Shown: positions 50,285 through 59,706 of the stretch, piece by piece
Layout: each line of letters begins with the position of its first letter
Position numbering within the stretch: the stretch's first letter is position 1
Assembly: GCA_027484985.1 (NCBI GenBank)
Contig: JAIXRW010000005.1
Span: forward strand, 62,001 to 126,000
Source: Rhodobacter sp.
Lineage (GTDB): Bacteria > Pseudomonadota > Alphaproteobacteria > Rhodobacterales > Rhodobacteraceae
Reading direction: 5' to 3'
DNA: 64,000 bases
Made by a program: the position numbers and the translations under genes
The notes under the pieces: model-generated
Database searches by the model: none
What the model saw: only the letters and a program-made list of their open reading frames with translations
Told to the model about the DNA's origin: nothing

Positions 50285-52387
50285 CTACCTTGTGAAGGCC
50301 TGAACATTGCCTGCATCCACGTTCAGGATATTGCCCGTGGATTTTGCCGACAGGTCCGAGGCAAGGAAATAGGCGGCTTCCGCGATATCCTCGGGCAGGA
50401 CCGAGCGTTTGAGCATCGAGCGTTGGCGATACATTTCCTCAAGCCCTTCCTTGTCGGTCTTGTAGGTGCTGGCGCGCTGGTCCAGCCATTCGCCCGACCA
50501 GATTTTCGACCCCTTGAGCACCGCATCGGGGTTGACCACGTTGACGCGGATGCCCGCCTCGGCGCCTTCGAGTGCAAGGCAGCGGGCAAGGTGAATCTCG
50601 GCCGCCTTGGCGGTGCAATAGGCCGAAGCGTTGGGGCTGGCGGCAAGGCCGTTCTTTGATGCCACGAACACCACCGCGCCGCCGATGGCTTGGGCGCGGA
50701 ACAGTTTGAACGCTTCGCGGCTGACAAGGAAATAGCCGGTGGACAGGATGTCCATGTTCTTGTTCCACAGGGCGAGGCTGGTTTCCTCGATGGGTGCCGA
50801 CGAGGCGATGCCGGCGTTCGACACGAGGATGTCGAGCCCGCCGAATTCAACCGCCGTCTGGGCATAGGCGGCCAGAACGGCGGCTTCGTCGGTGACGTTC
50901 ATCAGCACCGTGCGGACCACATCGCGGCCATGGCGGCTGGACAGGTTGTCGGCGGTGGCTTTCAGCGCGGCCTCGTCGATATCGGCCAGCATGACGCAGG
51001 CGCCTTCGCGCAGGTAGCGTTCGGCGCAGGCCGACCCGATGCCGCCCGCCCCGCCGGTGACAAAGGCCACGCGACCGGCCAGCGATTTGGGTTTGGGCAT
51101 GCGTTGCAGCTTTGCCTCTTCCAGCAGCCAGTATTCGATATCGAAGGCTTCCTGTTCGGGCAGGCCGCAATATTCCGAAACCGTATCGGCCCCGCGCATC
51201 ACGTTGATGGCGTTGACGTAGAATTCACCCGAGATGCGGGCCGTGGCCTTGTCCTTGGCAAAAGTGATCATGCCGACACCGGGGACGAGGTAAACCACCG
51301 CGTTGGGGTCGCGCAGGGGGGGGCTGTCGGGGCGTTTGCAGCGGTCGTAATAGGCGGCGTAGCCTTTGCGGTAATCTTCCACCTGCCCTGCCAGTGCGGC
51401 AAGGGTGGCATCCACATCCGGTTTCGCGGGATTGAAGCCCACCACCAGCGGGCAGATTTTCGTTCGCAGGAAATGGTCGGGGCAGGATGTGCCAAGTGCT
51501 GCGAGGGGTTTGAGTTTGGCCGAATTGACGAATTCCAGCACGGCGGGCTGGTCGTCGAAATGGCCGACCATGCGGTGATCGGCGGAAATCATGCCGCGGA
51601 TGGCGGGCATCAGGCGGGCGGCCACGGCGCGGCGGTCGGCTTGGGGCAGGCTGTGCGCCACGGCGCCGCCGAAGATGGGTTTGCCCGCGGTTTCGGATGC
51701 GAACCAGTCCATCGCCTTTTGGATGATTGCCAGCGTCAGGTCGTAGCAGGCTTTCGCGTCATCATCCCATGTGAACAGGCCATGGCTTTCCAAGACCACG
51801 CCCTTGGCGGCGGGGTTTTCCAGACAGAATTTTTCAAGCCACAGGCCCAGTTCGAAACCGGGCCGCTTCCATGGCAGCCAGCCGATTTCGCCGCCGAAAA
51901 TCTGTTGCGTCAGTTCCTTGGAGTTTTTTGACGCGGCGATGGCGATGATCGCGTCAGGATGCATGTGATCGACATGTTTTTTCGGCACATAGGCGTGCAG
52001 CGGGGTGTCGATGGATGCGGCGCGGGCGTTGAGGTTGAAGGTGCAATGGGGCAGCAGACCGACCATGTCATCTTCCATATGCACGCCCTTGTAGATGCCT
52101 TTCAGGGCGCGCAGCTTGTCCATGTAGAGCGTGGCGAAACCGTCCATCTTGATAGAGCCCACATCGCCGCCCGACCCCTTGACCCACAGCACCTCGACCG
52201 CGGCACCTGTCAGCGGATCGGTTTCCGTTACCTTCGCGGAAGTGTTGCCGCCGCCGTAATTGGTGATGCGCATGTCAGACCCCAGCAGGTTCGACCGGTA
52301 CAGCAGCTTTTCCGGCTCGGTCATGCCTTTGGCGCGGGTGTCGTCCCACTGGTTGATCAGCCGGGAACCGGCGGCGGCGTTGGTCAT
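50285..52387 (-). CDS. rhaD: Bifunctional rhamnulose-1-phosphate aldolase/short-chain dehydrogenase
   Basis: A 700-residue fusion. Residues 1-430 are a class II aldolase/adducin-fold domain (NYGGGNTSAKV, KKHVDHMHPDAIIAIAAS, with the metal-binding His pair). From about residue 440 there is an SDR domain (FVTGGAGGIGSACAERYL, NAG, and YCTAK as the active-site Tyr/Lys). The aldolase cleaves rhamnulose-1-phosphate to dihydroxyacetone phosphate and L-lactaldehyde; the SDR half probably oxidises the aldehyde. First gene of the rhaDI arm, divergent from rhaR across the operator array. Confidence 0.95.
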   Translation of the reverse strand: MTNAAAGSRLINQWDDTRAKGMTEPEKLLYRSNLLGSDMRITNYGGGNTSAKVTETDPLTGAAVEVLWVKGSGGDVGSIKMDGFATLYMDKLRALKGIYKGVHMEDDMVGLLPHCTFNLNARAASIDTPLHAYVPKKHVDHMHPDAIIAIAASKNSKELTQQIFGGEIGWLPWKRPGFELGLWLEKFCLENPAAKGVVLESHGLFTWDDDAKACYDLTLAIIQKAMDWFASETAGKPIFGGAVAHSLPQADRRAVAARLMPAIRGMISADHRMVGHFDDQPAVLEFVNSAKLKPLAALGTSCPDHFLRTKICPLVVGFNPAKPDVDATLAALAGQVEDYRKGYAAYYDRCKRPDSPPLRDPNAVVYLVPGVGMITFAKDKATARISGEFYVNAINVMRGADTVSEYCGLPEQEAFDIEYWLLEEAKLQRMPKPKSLAGRVAFVTGGAGGIGSACAERYLREGACVMLADIDEAALKATADNLSSRHGRDVVRTVLMNVTDEAAVLAAYAQTAVEFGGLDILVSNAGIASSAPIEETSLALWNKNMDILSTGYFLVSREAFKLFRAQAIGGAVVFVASKNGLAASPNASAYCTAKAAEIHLARCLALEGAEAGIRVNVVNPDAVLKGSKIWSGEWLDQRASTYKTDKEGLEEMYRQRSMLKRSVLPEDIAEAAYFLASDLSAKSTGNILNVDAGNVQAFTR

Positions 52388-52457
52388 GGCATCCCTCCGT
52401 TTGCGCGGGGCCCACCCTGCGCTTTGGTCAAGCTTTGTGACCACTGCTTGGCAATGT

Positions 52458-52534
52458 CAATCAAAAACGATCATAACCAATCATGCTGCACCTGCATAAT
52501 GATTGAAGTGATCGAAAATGATTGACAGTGATTG
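52458..52534. promoter_or_regulatory. Phased, inverted TGATTG/CAATCA operator array between rhaD and rhaR
   Basis: Left half: CAATCA, CGATCA, CAATCA at 52458, 52468, 52478. Right half, opposite orientation: TGATTG, TGATCG, TGATTG, TGATTG at 52500, 52509, 52519, 52529. Steps are 9-10 bases, about one helical turn, and the two halves are near mirror images around 52490. This fits cooperative binding of the DeoR-type RhaR to control both arms. Confidence 0.75.
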
Positions 52535-52569
52535 GAAACAACGGCAGCGTGATCGGTAGGGAGGACAGC

Positions 52570-53376
52570 ATGCACGAAAGCGAAAGGCACAGAATCATCC
52601 TGTCGGCGGTGCAGGAACGCCCCGTGGCCACGGTGGGCGATCTGGTCACGCTGACCGGCGCGTCGGAAGCGACGGTGCGCCGCGATATCGCCACGCTGCA
52701 TGTCGCCAAAAAGCTGCGCCGCGTGCGGGGCGGGGCGGAATCGATCGCGCCGCCGAATTTCGTTGGCATCAATGCCCGCCCCTTCAGCATGGACGAAGGC
52801 ATCCGCATCGCGGAAAAACGCGCCATCGCGCGGGCGGCGGTCGATCTGTGCGAGGATGGATCGCCCATCATCATCAATGGCGGGACCACGACCTTCCAGA
52901 TGGTGCATCCGCTGACGGCCAAGCGGTTGCAGGTGTTCACCAACAGCTTTCCCATCGCGGAACATCTGCTGAAACATTCGAAGAATACGGTGCTGCTGCC
53001 TGCGGGTGCGATTTACCGCGAACAGAACATCATCCTGTCGCCGTTCAACGATGACGGGTCATCGCATTTCTGGGCGCGGCGCATGTTCATGGGGTGCCGT
53101 GGCCTTGGCCCGCTTGGGCTGATGGAGGGCGACCCGTTGCTGATACAGGCCGAACAGAAGCTGATCGGTCAGGCGGACGAATTGGTGGTGCTGGCCGACA
53201 GCACCAAATTTGCCAAGCGGTCGAGCATGGTGCTGTGCGCGCTTTCGCGCATCCATACCGTGATCACCGACGAAGGAATTTCCGACCGCGATGCAGCGAT
53301 GCTGGAAGCGGCGGATGTACGGCTGATCGTGGCGCAGGTCGGCGCCACGGACAGACAGACGGCCGCGCAGGGATAG
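52570..53376 (+). CDS. rhaR: DeoR family regulator of rhamnose genes
   Basis: A 268-residue DeoR protein. The N-terminal helix-turn-helix is ERHRIILSAVQERPVATVGDL, then TGASEATVRRDIATLHVAKKL. The sugar-phosphate-binding DeoR_C domain follows (INGGTTTFQMVHPL, LADSTKFAKRS). By analogy with the rhizobial rha locus it represses the operon in the absence of inducer. ATG 52570 follows GGGAGG; an upstream start would add 16 residues encoded within the operator array. First gene of the plus-strand arm. Confidence 0.92.
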   Translation: MHESERHRIILSAVQERPVATVGDLVTLTGASEATVRRDIATLHVAKKLRRVRGGAESIAPPNFVGINARPFSMDEGIRIAEKRAIARAAVDLCEDGSPIIINGGTTTFQMVHPLTAKRLQVFTNSFPIAEHLLKHSKNTVLLPAGAIYREQNIILSPFNDDGSSHFWARRMFMGCRGLGPLGLMEGDPLLIQAEQKLIGQADELVVLADSTKFAKRSSMVLCALSRIHTVITDEGISDRDAAMLEAADVRLIVAQVGATDRQTAAQG

Positions 53377-53419
53377 GCGCGGACGAAAGATAAAGACCGA
53401 AACGCTCAGGGAGGAACAC

Positions 53420-54409
53420 ATGAGCATACTTCGCAAGGCACTGACCACGGCGGCACTTGCCACCGCGCTGATCGCCACCGGGGCCCATGCCGAAACCAAG
53501 CGCATCGCGCTGGTCGTCAAGGCGCTGGGCATCGGCTTCTTCGAAGCGGCCAACAAGGGCGCGGAAGAAGCGGCCAAGGAACTGGGGGATGTGGAAATCA
53601 TCTATACCGGCCCGACCGACACCACTGCCGAAGGCCAGATCGAGGTGATCAACAGCCTGATCGCGCAGGGCGTGGATGCCATCGCCGTTTCCGCCAACGA
53701 CCCCGACGCGCTGGTTCCGGCCCTGAAAAAGGCGATGGACCGCGGCATCACCGTAATTTCGTGGGATTCGGGCGTGGCCAAGGACGGCCGCATGATGCAC
53801 CTGAACCCGTCGTCTTCGGCGCTGATCGGCAATACCATCATCAAGCTGGCTGCCGACCATATGGACGCGCCCGGCGATGTGGCGATCCTGTCGGCCACCT
53901 CGACCTCGACCAACCAGAACACCTGGATCGAAGAGGCCAAGAAGGTTCTGCCGAACTATCCGAACGTGAACCTTGTGGCGACCGTCTATGGTGACGACCT
54001 TGCCGACAAATCCTATCGCGAGGCGCAGGGCCTGATCCAGACCTATCCGAACCTGAAGGCGATCATCGCGCCGACGACCGTGGGTATTCTGGCGGCAAGC
54101 CAAGCCGTGACCGATGCCGGCAAGATCGGGGCGATCAACGTGACGGGCCTTGGCCTGCCGTCGGAAATGGCGGGCGCGGTGGAATCGGGGGCGACCATTT
54201 CCTTCGCCATCTGGAACCCGATTGACCTGGGCTATGCCGCGACCATGCTGGCCTACAACATCGCAAACGGGGCCAAGGCCGAGCCGGGCGCCGAAATTCC
54301 GATGGGCCGGATGGGCAGCGCCAAGCTGGATGACAACAACGAAGCGGCCATGTCGGACCCCTTCACCTATGACAAGTCGAACATCGAACAGTTCAAGTCG
54401 ATCTTCTGA
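53420..54409 (+). CDS. rhaS: Rhamnose ABC transporter substrate-binding protein
   Basis: A 329-residue periplasmic binding protein of the ribose/rhamnose (peripla_BP_4) family. The Sec signal peptide covers residues 1-24 (TTAALATALIATGAHAE, cleavage after AHA). VKALGIGFFEAANKGAEEAA, GPTDTTAEGQIEVINSLIAQ and SANDPDALVPALKKAMD are family segments. It captures L-rhamnose and delivers it to RhaP/RhaQ. A strong hairpin follows the stop codon before rhaT. Confidence 0.93.
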   Translation: MSILRKALTTAALATALIATGAHAETKRIALVVKALGIGFFEAANKGAEEAAKELGDVEIIYTGPTDTTAEGQIEVINSLIAQGVDAIAVSANDPDALVPALKKAMDRGITVISWDSGVAKDGRMMHLNPSSSALIGNTIIKLAADHMDAPGDVAILSATSTSTNQNTWIEEAKKVLPNYPNVNLVATVYGDDLADKSYREAQGLIQTYPNLKAIIAPTTVGILAASQAVTDAGKIGAINVTGLGLPSEMAGAVESGATISFAIWNPIDLGYAATMLAYNIANGAKAEPGAEIPMGRMGSAKLDDNNEAAMSDPFTYDKSNIEQFKSIF

Positions 54410-54417
54410 CGCACTTG

Positions 54418-54445
54418 CCTTGGGCCGCCCCCGTGCGGCCCAAGG
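54418..54445 (+). promoter_or_regulatory. Intra-operon hairpin after rhaS
   Basis: CCTTGGGCCGC / CCCCGT / GCGGCCCAAGG forms a perfect 11-bp stem just after the rhaS stop. There is no T-run, so it is more likely a 3' stabiliser of the binding-protein mRNA, or an attenuator that lowers expression of downstream transport genes, than a full terminator. Confidence 0.7.
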
Positions 54446-54470
54446 CCCCCTTGCAAGACGGGACCAGCCC

Positions 54471-55988
54471 ATGACCGCCGCCCCCCTGCCCCCGCAGCCC
54501 GTGCTGCGCCTGTCGGGCATATCGAAATCCTTTCCCGGCGTGCGCGCCCTGTCGGACGTTCAGCTTGACCTTTACGCAGGGCAGGTGACCGCGCTGATCG
54601 GTGAAAATGGCGCGGGCAAATCCACCATCGTCAAGGTGCTGACCGGCATATACCAGCCCGATGCGGGCCGGATCGAGGTGGATGGGGCACAGGTGCAATT
54701 TCCCACCGCCGATGCCGCGGCGCGTGCGGGTGTGACGGCGATCCATCAGGAAACGGTGCTGTTTGACGAATTGACCGTGGCCGAGAACATCTTTCTGGGC
54801 CATGCGCCGCGCACGCGCCTTGGTCTGATCGACTGGGTAGCGATGGAGGCGCAGGCGCGGGCGTTGCTGGACCGGATCGGGGCCGATCTTGACCCGAGGC
54901 TGACCTTGCGCGAATTGGGCATCGCGTCGAAACACCTTGTCGCCATTGCGCGCGCGCTTTCGATCGATGCGCGGGTTGTCATCATGGACGAACCGACCGC
55001 CGCGCTGAGCCACAAGGAAATTCACGAGCTTTACGAACTGGTCGAACGGTTGAAGGCCGAGGGAAAGGCCATCCTGTTCATCTCTCACAAGTTTGACGAG
55101 ATTTTCCGCATCGCGGACCGCTATACCGTGTTCCGCGATGGGGCCTTTATCGGCGCGGGGGCCATGGCCGATGTGACCGAGGGGCAGTTGGTGCAGATGA
55201 TGGTCGGCCGTTCGGTGGACCAGATCTTCCCCAAACGCGCCCATAACATCGGGGCGCCCGTGCTGACCGTGGCCGGATACAGCCACCCGACCGAGTTCGA
55301 GGACATCAACTTTACCCTGCATCGTGGCGAAATCCTTGGGTTTTACGGCCTTGTCGGGGCCGGACGGTCCGAGGTGATGCAGGCGTTGTTCGGCATCACC
55401 AAACCGTCAAAGGGCGCCTGCCGCATTGGCGACGGGGTGGCCGTGATCCGGTCAACCGCCGAGGCCATCGCGCAGGGCATTGTCTATGTGCCCGAGGATC
55501 GGGGCAAACAGGGCGCGGTCAAGGGATTGCCGATCTTCCAGAATGTCACCCTGCCCTCGCTTTCGCGCACATCGCGCGGCGGGTTCTTGCGGATGGCGGA
55601 AGAGTTCAAGCTGGCGCGCGATTACACGCGGCGGCTGGATTTGCGGGCGGCGAGCCTTGATCAGGATGTGGGGCTTTTGTCGGGGGGCAACCAGCAGAAG
55701 GTGGTGATCGCCAAATGGCTGGCGACCAAGCCCCGCGTCATCATTCTGGACGAACCGACCAAGGGCATCGACATCGGATCGAAGGCGGCGGTGCATGACT
55801 TCATGGCCGAACTGGCCGCCGAAGGGTTGGCCGTGATCATGGTTTCCAGCGAAATCCCCGAAATCCTTGGCATGTCGGACCGCGTGATCGTCATGCGCGA
55901 AGGCCGGATTGCCGCCGAACTCACCGGGTCGGACATGACCCCCGAACGACTGGTCCGCGCCGCTGCGGGCATTGCCGAGGCCGCATGA
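54471..55988 (+). CDS. rhaT: Rhamnose ABC transporter ATP-binding protein
   Basis: A 505-residue double ATPase as usual in sugar CUT2 importers. The first half has Walker A GENGAGKSTIVK and Walker B IMDEPTAALSHKE with FISHKFDEIF. The second half has the degenerate P-loop GLVGAGRSEVMQALFG and the signature LSGGNQQKVVIAKWLA with ILDEPTKGIDIGSK. It powers rhamnose import through RhaP and RhaQ. Its stop overlaps the rhaP ATG. Confidence 0.94.
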   Translation: MTAAPLPPQPVLRLSGISKSFPGVRALSDVQLDLYAGQVTALIGENGAGKSTIVKVLTGIYQPDAGRIEVDGAQVQFPTADAAARAGVTAIHQETVLFDELTVAENIFLGHAPRTRLGLIDWVAMEAQARALLDRIGADLDPRLTLRELGIASKHLVAIARALSIDARVVIMDEPTAALSHKEIHELYELVERLKAEGKAILFISHKFDEIFRIADRYTVFRDGAFIGAGAMADVTEGQLVQMMVGRSVDQIFPKRAHNIGAPVLTVAGYSHPTEFEDINFTLHRGEILGFYGLVGAGRSEVMQALFGITKPSKGACRIGDGVAVIRSTAEAIAQGIVYVPEDRGKQGAVKGLPIFQNVTLPSLSRTSRGGFLRMAEEFKLARDYTRRLDLRAASLDQDVGLLSGGNQQKVVIAKWLATKPRVIILDEPTKGIDIGSKAAVHDFMAELAAEGLAVIMVSSEIPEILGMSDRVIVMREGRIAAELTGSDMTPERLVRAAAGIAEAA

Positions 55989-56959
55989 ACCGTTTGCTCA
56001 AATCCCGCGAGGTGCTGCTGGCCCTTGCCATCCTTGCGCTGCTGGCGGTGATCGCCACGCGCTTTCCGGCCTTTATCGCGCCGGGGAACCTGACCAATGT
56101 GTTCAACGACACGGCACCGCTGATCATTCTGGCGCTGGGGCAGATGATCGTGATTTTGACGAAATGCATCGATCTGTCGGTGGCGGCCACGCTGGCCCTG
56201 TGCGGGATGGTGGCGGCGATGCTGGATGGCGCGGGGGTTCCGCTGGCGCTGATCCTGCCTGCGGCGCTGGTGCTGGGCGCGGCCCTTGGGGCGGTGAACG
56301 GGCTTTTGGTGTGGAAGGTCGATATTCCGCCCATCGTGGTGACGCTGGGCACGATGACGATCTATCGCGGGATCATCTTCCTGATTTCCGACGGGAGATG
56401 GATCAACGCCCACCAGATGACCGCCGGATTCAAGGATTTGCCGCGGACCGAGGTGCTGGGCCTGCATGTCATGTCGTGGATCGCGCTGGCGGTGATCGGG
56501 GGGGCTTATGTCCTTTTGAACCGCACGGCTTTGGGGCGCAGTTTCTTTGCCGTGGGTGGCAACCCGCATGCCGCCGTCTATACCGGCATCGATGTGGGGC
56601 GCATGCAGGCGGTGGCCTTTGTGCTGTCAGGCGCGCTGGCGGGGCTGACGGGCTATCTGTGGGTTGCGCGCTATGCGGTGGCCTATGTCGATGTGGCGGG
56701 CGGGTTCGAGCTGGATGTGGTGGCCGCCTGCGTGATCGGCGGGGTTGCCATCGCGGGGGGCGCGGGGTCGGTTGCGGGGGCGGTGCTGGGCGCGCTGTTT
56801 CTGGGCGTGATCAAGAACGCGCTTCCCGTCGTGGGCATTTCGCCCTTCTGGCAATTGGCGATTTCGGGCAGCGCCATCATCATCGCGGTTGCCTTCAACG
56901 CGCGTCAGGGCCGCGCCCGTGGCCGCATCATCCTTAAATCCGCCGAGCACCGCGCATGA
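55985..56959 (+). CDS. rhaP: Rhamnose ABC transporter permease
   Basis: A 324-residue CUT2-type permease with eight to ten hydrophobic segments. Signatures are APLIILALGQMIVILTKCIDLS, VVTLGTMTIYRGIIFLISDG, FFAVGGNPHAAVYTGIDVGR, and CVIGGVAIAGGAGSVAGAVLGA. It forms the membrane channel with RhaQ. Overlaps of four bases on both sides tie it to rhaT and rhaQ. Confidence 0.93.
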   Translation: MNRLLKSREVLLALAILALLAVIATRFPAFIAPGNLTNVFNDTAPLIILALGQMIVILTKCIDLSVAATLALCGMVAAMLDGAGVPLALILPAALVLGAALGAVNGLLVWKVDIPPIVVTLGTMTIYRGIIFLISDGRWINAHQMTAGFKDLPRTEVLGLHVMSWIALAVIGGAYVLLNRTALGRSFFAVGGNPHAAVYTGIDVGRMQAVAFVLSGALAGLTGYLWVARYAVAYVDVAGGFELDVVAACVIGGVAIAGGAGSVAGAVLGALFLGVIKNALPVVGISPFWQLAISGSAIIIAVAFNARQGRARGRIILKSAEHRA

Positions 56960-57948
56960 GTGACGCCAGCCATACCCCCCGCATCATTCCCGACCGGCTG
57001 ACAAGCCCGCTGACCCGCGCCCTGCGGTCATGGGAGGCGCTGCTGGTCGTGGTTGCCGTGGCGGTGTTCATCGCCAATTCCATCGCCTCGCCCTATTTCC
57101 TTGATGCGTGGAACCTGTCGGACGCGACCTTTAACTTTACCGAAAAGGCGATGATCGCCTTTGCCATGGCGATGCTGATCATCGCGGGCGAGATCGACCT
57201 TTCGGTCGCCTCGATCATCGCGCTGGCCTCGACCGCGATGGGGATCGTGATGACGGCGGGTTTCGGCACGCCCGCCATTGTGGCGACCGGCATCGGGGTG
57301 GGCGTGCTGTGCGGGGCGCTGAACGGGTTTTTCGTGGCGCGGCTTGGCCTGCCGTCAATCGTGGTGACCATCGGCACGATGAGCCTGTTTCGCGGCATCA
57401 GCTATATCGTGCTGGGGGATCAGGCCTTTACCGGCTATCCCGACAGCTTCGCCTATTTCGGGCAGGGCTATGTCTGGTGGGTGTTCAGCTTTGAGCTGGT
57501 GCTGTTTGCCGCGCTGGCCTTGGGGTTCTATGTGCTGCTGCACCGCACGAATTTTGGCCGGTCGGTCTATGCCATCGGCAACAACCCCATGGCGGCGCTG
57601 TTTTCGGGCATCCGCGTGAACCGGGTGCGGTTCATCCTGTTCTTGCTGACGGGGCTGATGTCGGGGATTGCGGCGGTGTGCCTGACCTCGCGCCTTGGGT
57701 CCACCCGCCCGTCGATTGCGACGGGGATGGAGTTGGAGGTGGTCACGATGGTCGTGCTTGGCGGGGTAAACATCCTGGGCGGGTCGGGCACCATTCCGGG
57801 CGTGGTGCTGGCGGCGGTCATCATGGGGCTTGTCACCTTTGGGTTCGGGCTGCTCAATGTGCCGGGGATCGTGATGTCGATCTTTCTTGGCCTGCTGCTG
57901 ATTGGCGTGATTGCCGTGCCCCGCCTGATTGCACGGATGAGGAGATGA
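56956..57948 (+). CDS. rhaQ: Rhamnose ABC transporter permease
   Basis: A 330-residue CUT2 permease. The segments [67 protein letters not shown] and [22 protein letters not shown] are typical. It is homologous to RhaP and pairs with it. Its stop codon overlaps the mutarotase start. Confidence 0.93.
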   Translation: MSDASHTPRIIPDRLTSPLTRALRSWEALLVVVAVAVFIANSIASPYFLDAWNLSDATFNFTEKAMIAFAMAMLIIAGEIDLSVASIIALASTAMGIVMTAGFGTPAIVATGIGVGVLCGALNGFFVARLGLPSIVVTIGTMSLFRGISYIVLGDQAFTGYPDSFAYFGQGYVWWVFSFELVLFAALALGFYVLLHRTNFGRSVYAIGNNPMAALFSGIRVNRVRFILFLLTGLMSGIAAVCLTSRLGSTRPSIATGMELEVVTMVVLGGVNILGGSGTIPGVVLAAVIMGLVTFGFGLLNVPGIVMSIFLGLLLIGVIAVPRLIARMRR

Positions 57949-58262
57949 TGCAGAAACACGCCTTCAAGATGCACCTGAACCCCGGTTGCGAGGCCGAGTA
58001 TCGCAAGCGGCATGACGAGATATGGCCCGAACTGGTGGCGCTGCTGAAGGGCGCGGGGGTAAGCGATTATTCGATCCATCTGGATGCCGAAACGAATACC
58101 CTGTTCGGCGTGCTGTGGCGCAGCGATGACCATGGCATGGATGATCTGCCGCAAAGCCCGGTGATGCAGCGCTGGTGGGCGCATATGGCCGATATCATGG
58201 CGACGAATGACAGGAACGAACCCCTGGCCACGCCGCTGCAACCCGTGTTCCACATGCCATGA
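57945..58262 (+). CDS. rhaM: L-rhamnose mutarotase
   Basis: A 105-residue dimeric alpha-beta barrel protein (called RhaU in rhizobia). [24 protein letters not shown] contains the catalytic His ([11 protein letters not shown]), and [17 protein letters not shown] and the terminal [13 protein letters not shown] are diagnostic. It interconverts the alpha and beta anomers of L-rhamnose so that RhaI always has its substrate form. Two adjacent ATG codons exist; the first overlaps the rhaQ stop. The 3' end overlaps rhaK. Confidence 0.94.
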   Translation: MMQKHAFKMHLNPGCEAEYRKRHDEIWPELVALLKGAGVSDYSIHLDAETNTLFGVLWRSDDHGMDDLPQSPVMQRWWAHMADIMATNDRNEPLATPLQPVFHMP

Positions 58263-59626
58263 GGCATATCGCCGTCATCGACATCGGCAAGACCAATGCC
58301 AAGCTGGCGCTGGTCGATCTGGCCTTGCGGGCCGAGATTGCGGTGACCACGCGGCCCAACAGGGTGGTGGCAGCCCCCCCCTACCCCCATTTTGATACCG
58401 AGGGGCATTGGCAATTCCTGCTCGCCGCATTGCGCGATTTCCACGCGCAGCACGGGGTGGATGCGATTTCCGTCACCACCCATGGCGCGGCGGCGGCGCT
58501 GCTGGCGGCGGACGGGTCGCTGGCGGCACCGGTGCTTGATTATGAACATACCGGTCCCGACGATCTGGCGGCCGAATATGACGCGCTGCGCCCGCCCTTT
58601 GCCGAAACCGGATCGCCGCGCCTGCCGATGGGGTTGAACCTTGGCGCGCAGTTGCATTGGCAATTCGCCACCGATCCCGCTTTGCGCGGGCGCACGGCGC
58701 ATATCGTCACCTATCCGCAATACTGGGGCTTTCGCCTGACCGGACAGGTGGCGAGTGACGTGACCAGTATCGGCTGCCACACCGATCTGTGGAACCCGCA
58801 TGAGGGGCGGTTTTCGGCGCTGGTGGACCGGCTGGGAATTGCGGGCAAGCTGGCGCGCACCCGCGCCTCGGGCGAGGTGCTGGGCACGGTTCTGCCTGCG
58901 GTTGCCGCTGCGACGGGCCTGCCTTTGGGGACGCCGGTTGCCACGGGGATCCATGACAGCAACGCCTCGCTTCTGCCGCATCTGGTGGACCGGCCGGCGC
59001 CGTTTGCGGTTGTCTCGACCGGGACATGGGTGATTTCGATGGCGGTGGGCGGGGCCAAGGTGCCGCTTGATCCGGCGCGCGATACGCTGGTGAATGTGAA
59101 TGCCTTTGGCCAGCCGGTGCCATCGGCGCGGTTCATGGGCGGGCGGGAATACGAGATGCTGCGCCAGCCCGCCGCGCCGGATGACGGCGATCTGGCCGTC
59201 GTGCTGGAACAGGGGCTGATGCTGCTGCCCGCAACGCAACAAGGCAGCGGGCCTTTCCCGCAGGCGCGGGCGCGCTGGCATCCAGGCGAACCCGAAAGCC
59301 CCGCCCTGCGCGAGGTGGCCTTGGGCCATTACCTTGCGCTGATGACAGCCGAATGTCTGGCCATGATCGGGGCCGAAGGGCCGACGCTGGTGGAAGGGCC
59401 GTTCGGTCAGAACCGCTGGTTCACCGCGATGCTGGCGGCGGCAACGGGGCGGGCGGTTGCCACCTCGGCCTCGCAGACAGGCACGGCGATCGGGGCGGCG
59501 CTGCTGTTCGGGGCTTCTGGCAGGGTGGACGCGGCGGCACCCGCAGGCGGAACCGGCGATCCGGTAAGGCAGGCGGCCTTGGCGCGGTTGGCGGACAGGT
59601 GGCGCCGCGCCTGCGCCGCGGGTTGA
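58259..59626 (+). CDS. rhaK: Rhamnulokinase (FGGY family)
   Basis: A 455-residue carbohydrate kinase. The N-terminal phosphate loop is [16 protein letters not shown], and the second nucleotide-binding part includes [14 protein letters not shown] and [19 protein letters not shown]. It phosphorylates rhamnulose to rhamnulose-1-phosphate. In the rhizobial system with the same gene order the kinase is also required for transport activity; whether that holds here is unknown. It ends the rha operon. Confidence 0.93.
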   Translation: MRHIAVIDIGKTNAKLALVDLALRAEIAVTTRPNRVVAAPPYPHFDTEGHWQFLLAALRDFHAQHGVDAISVTTHGAAAALLAADGSLAAPVLDYEHTGPDDLAAEYDALRPPFAETGSPRLPMGLNLGAQLHWQFATDPALRGRTAHIVTYPQYWGFRLTGQVASDVTSIGCHTDLWNPHEGRFSALVDRLGIAGKLARTRASGEVLGTVLPAVAAATGLPLGTPVATGIHDSNASLLPHLVDRPAPFAVVSTGTWVISMAVGGAKVPLDPARDTLVNVNAFGQPVPSARFMGGREYEMLRQPAAPDDGDLAVVLEQGLMLLPATQQGSGPFPQARARWHPGEPESPALREVALGHYLALMTAECLAMIGAEGPTLVEGPFGQNRWFTAMLAAATGRAVATSASQTGTAIGAALLFGASGRVDAAAPAGGTGDPVRQAALARLADRWRRACAAG

Positions 59627-59706
59627 GCGGCGCGCAACTTCTGCTTGCCCACCTTTGGAGTAGCGTGCTGTAACCATTGTTACCAGGTTGCAACGGCGGA
59701 GTGCTT

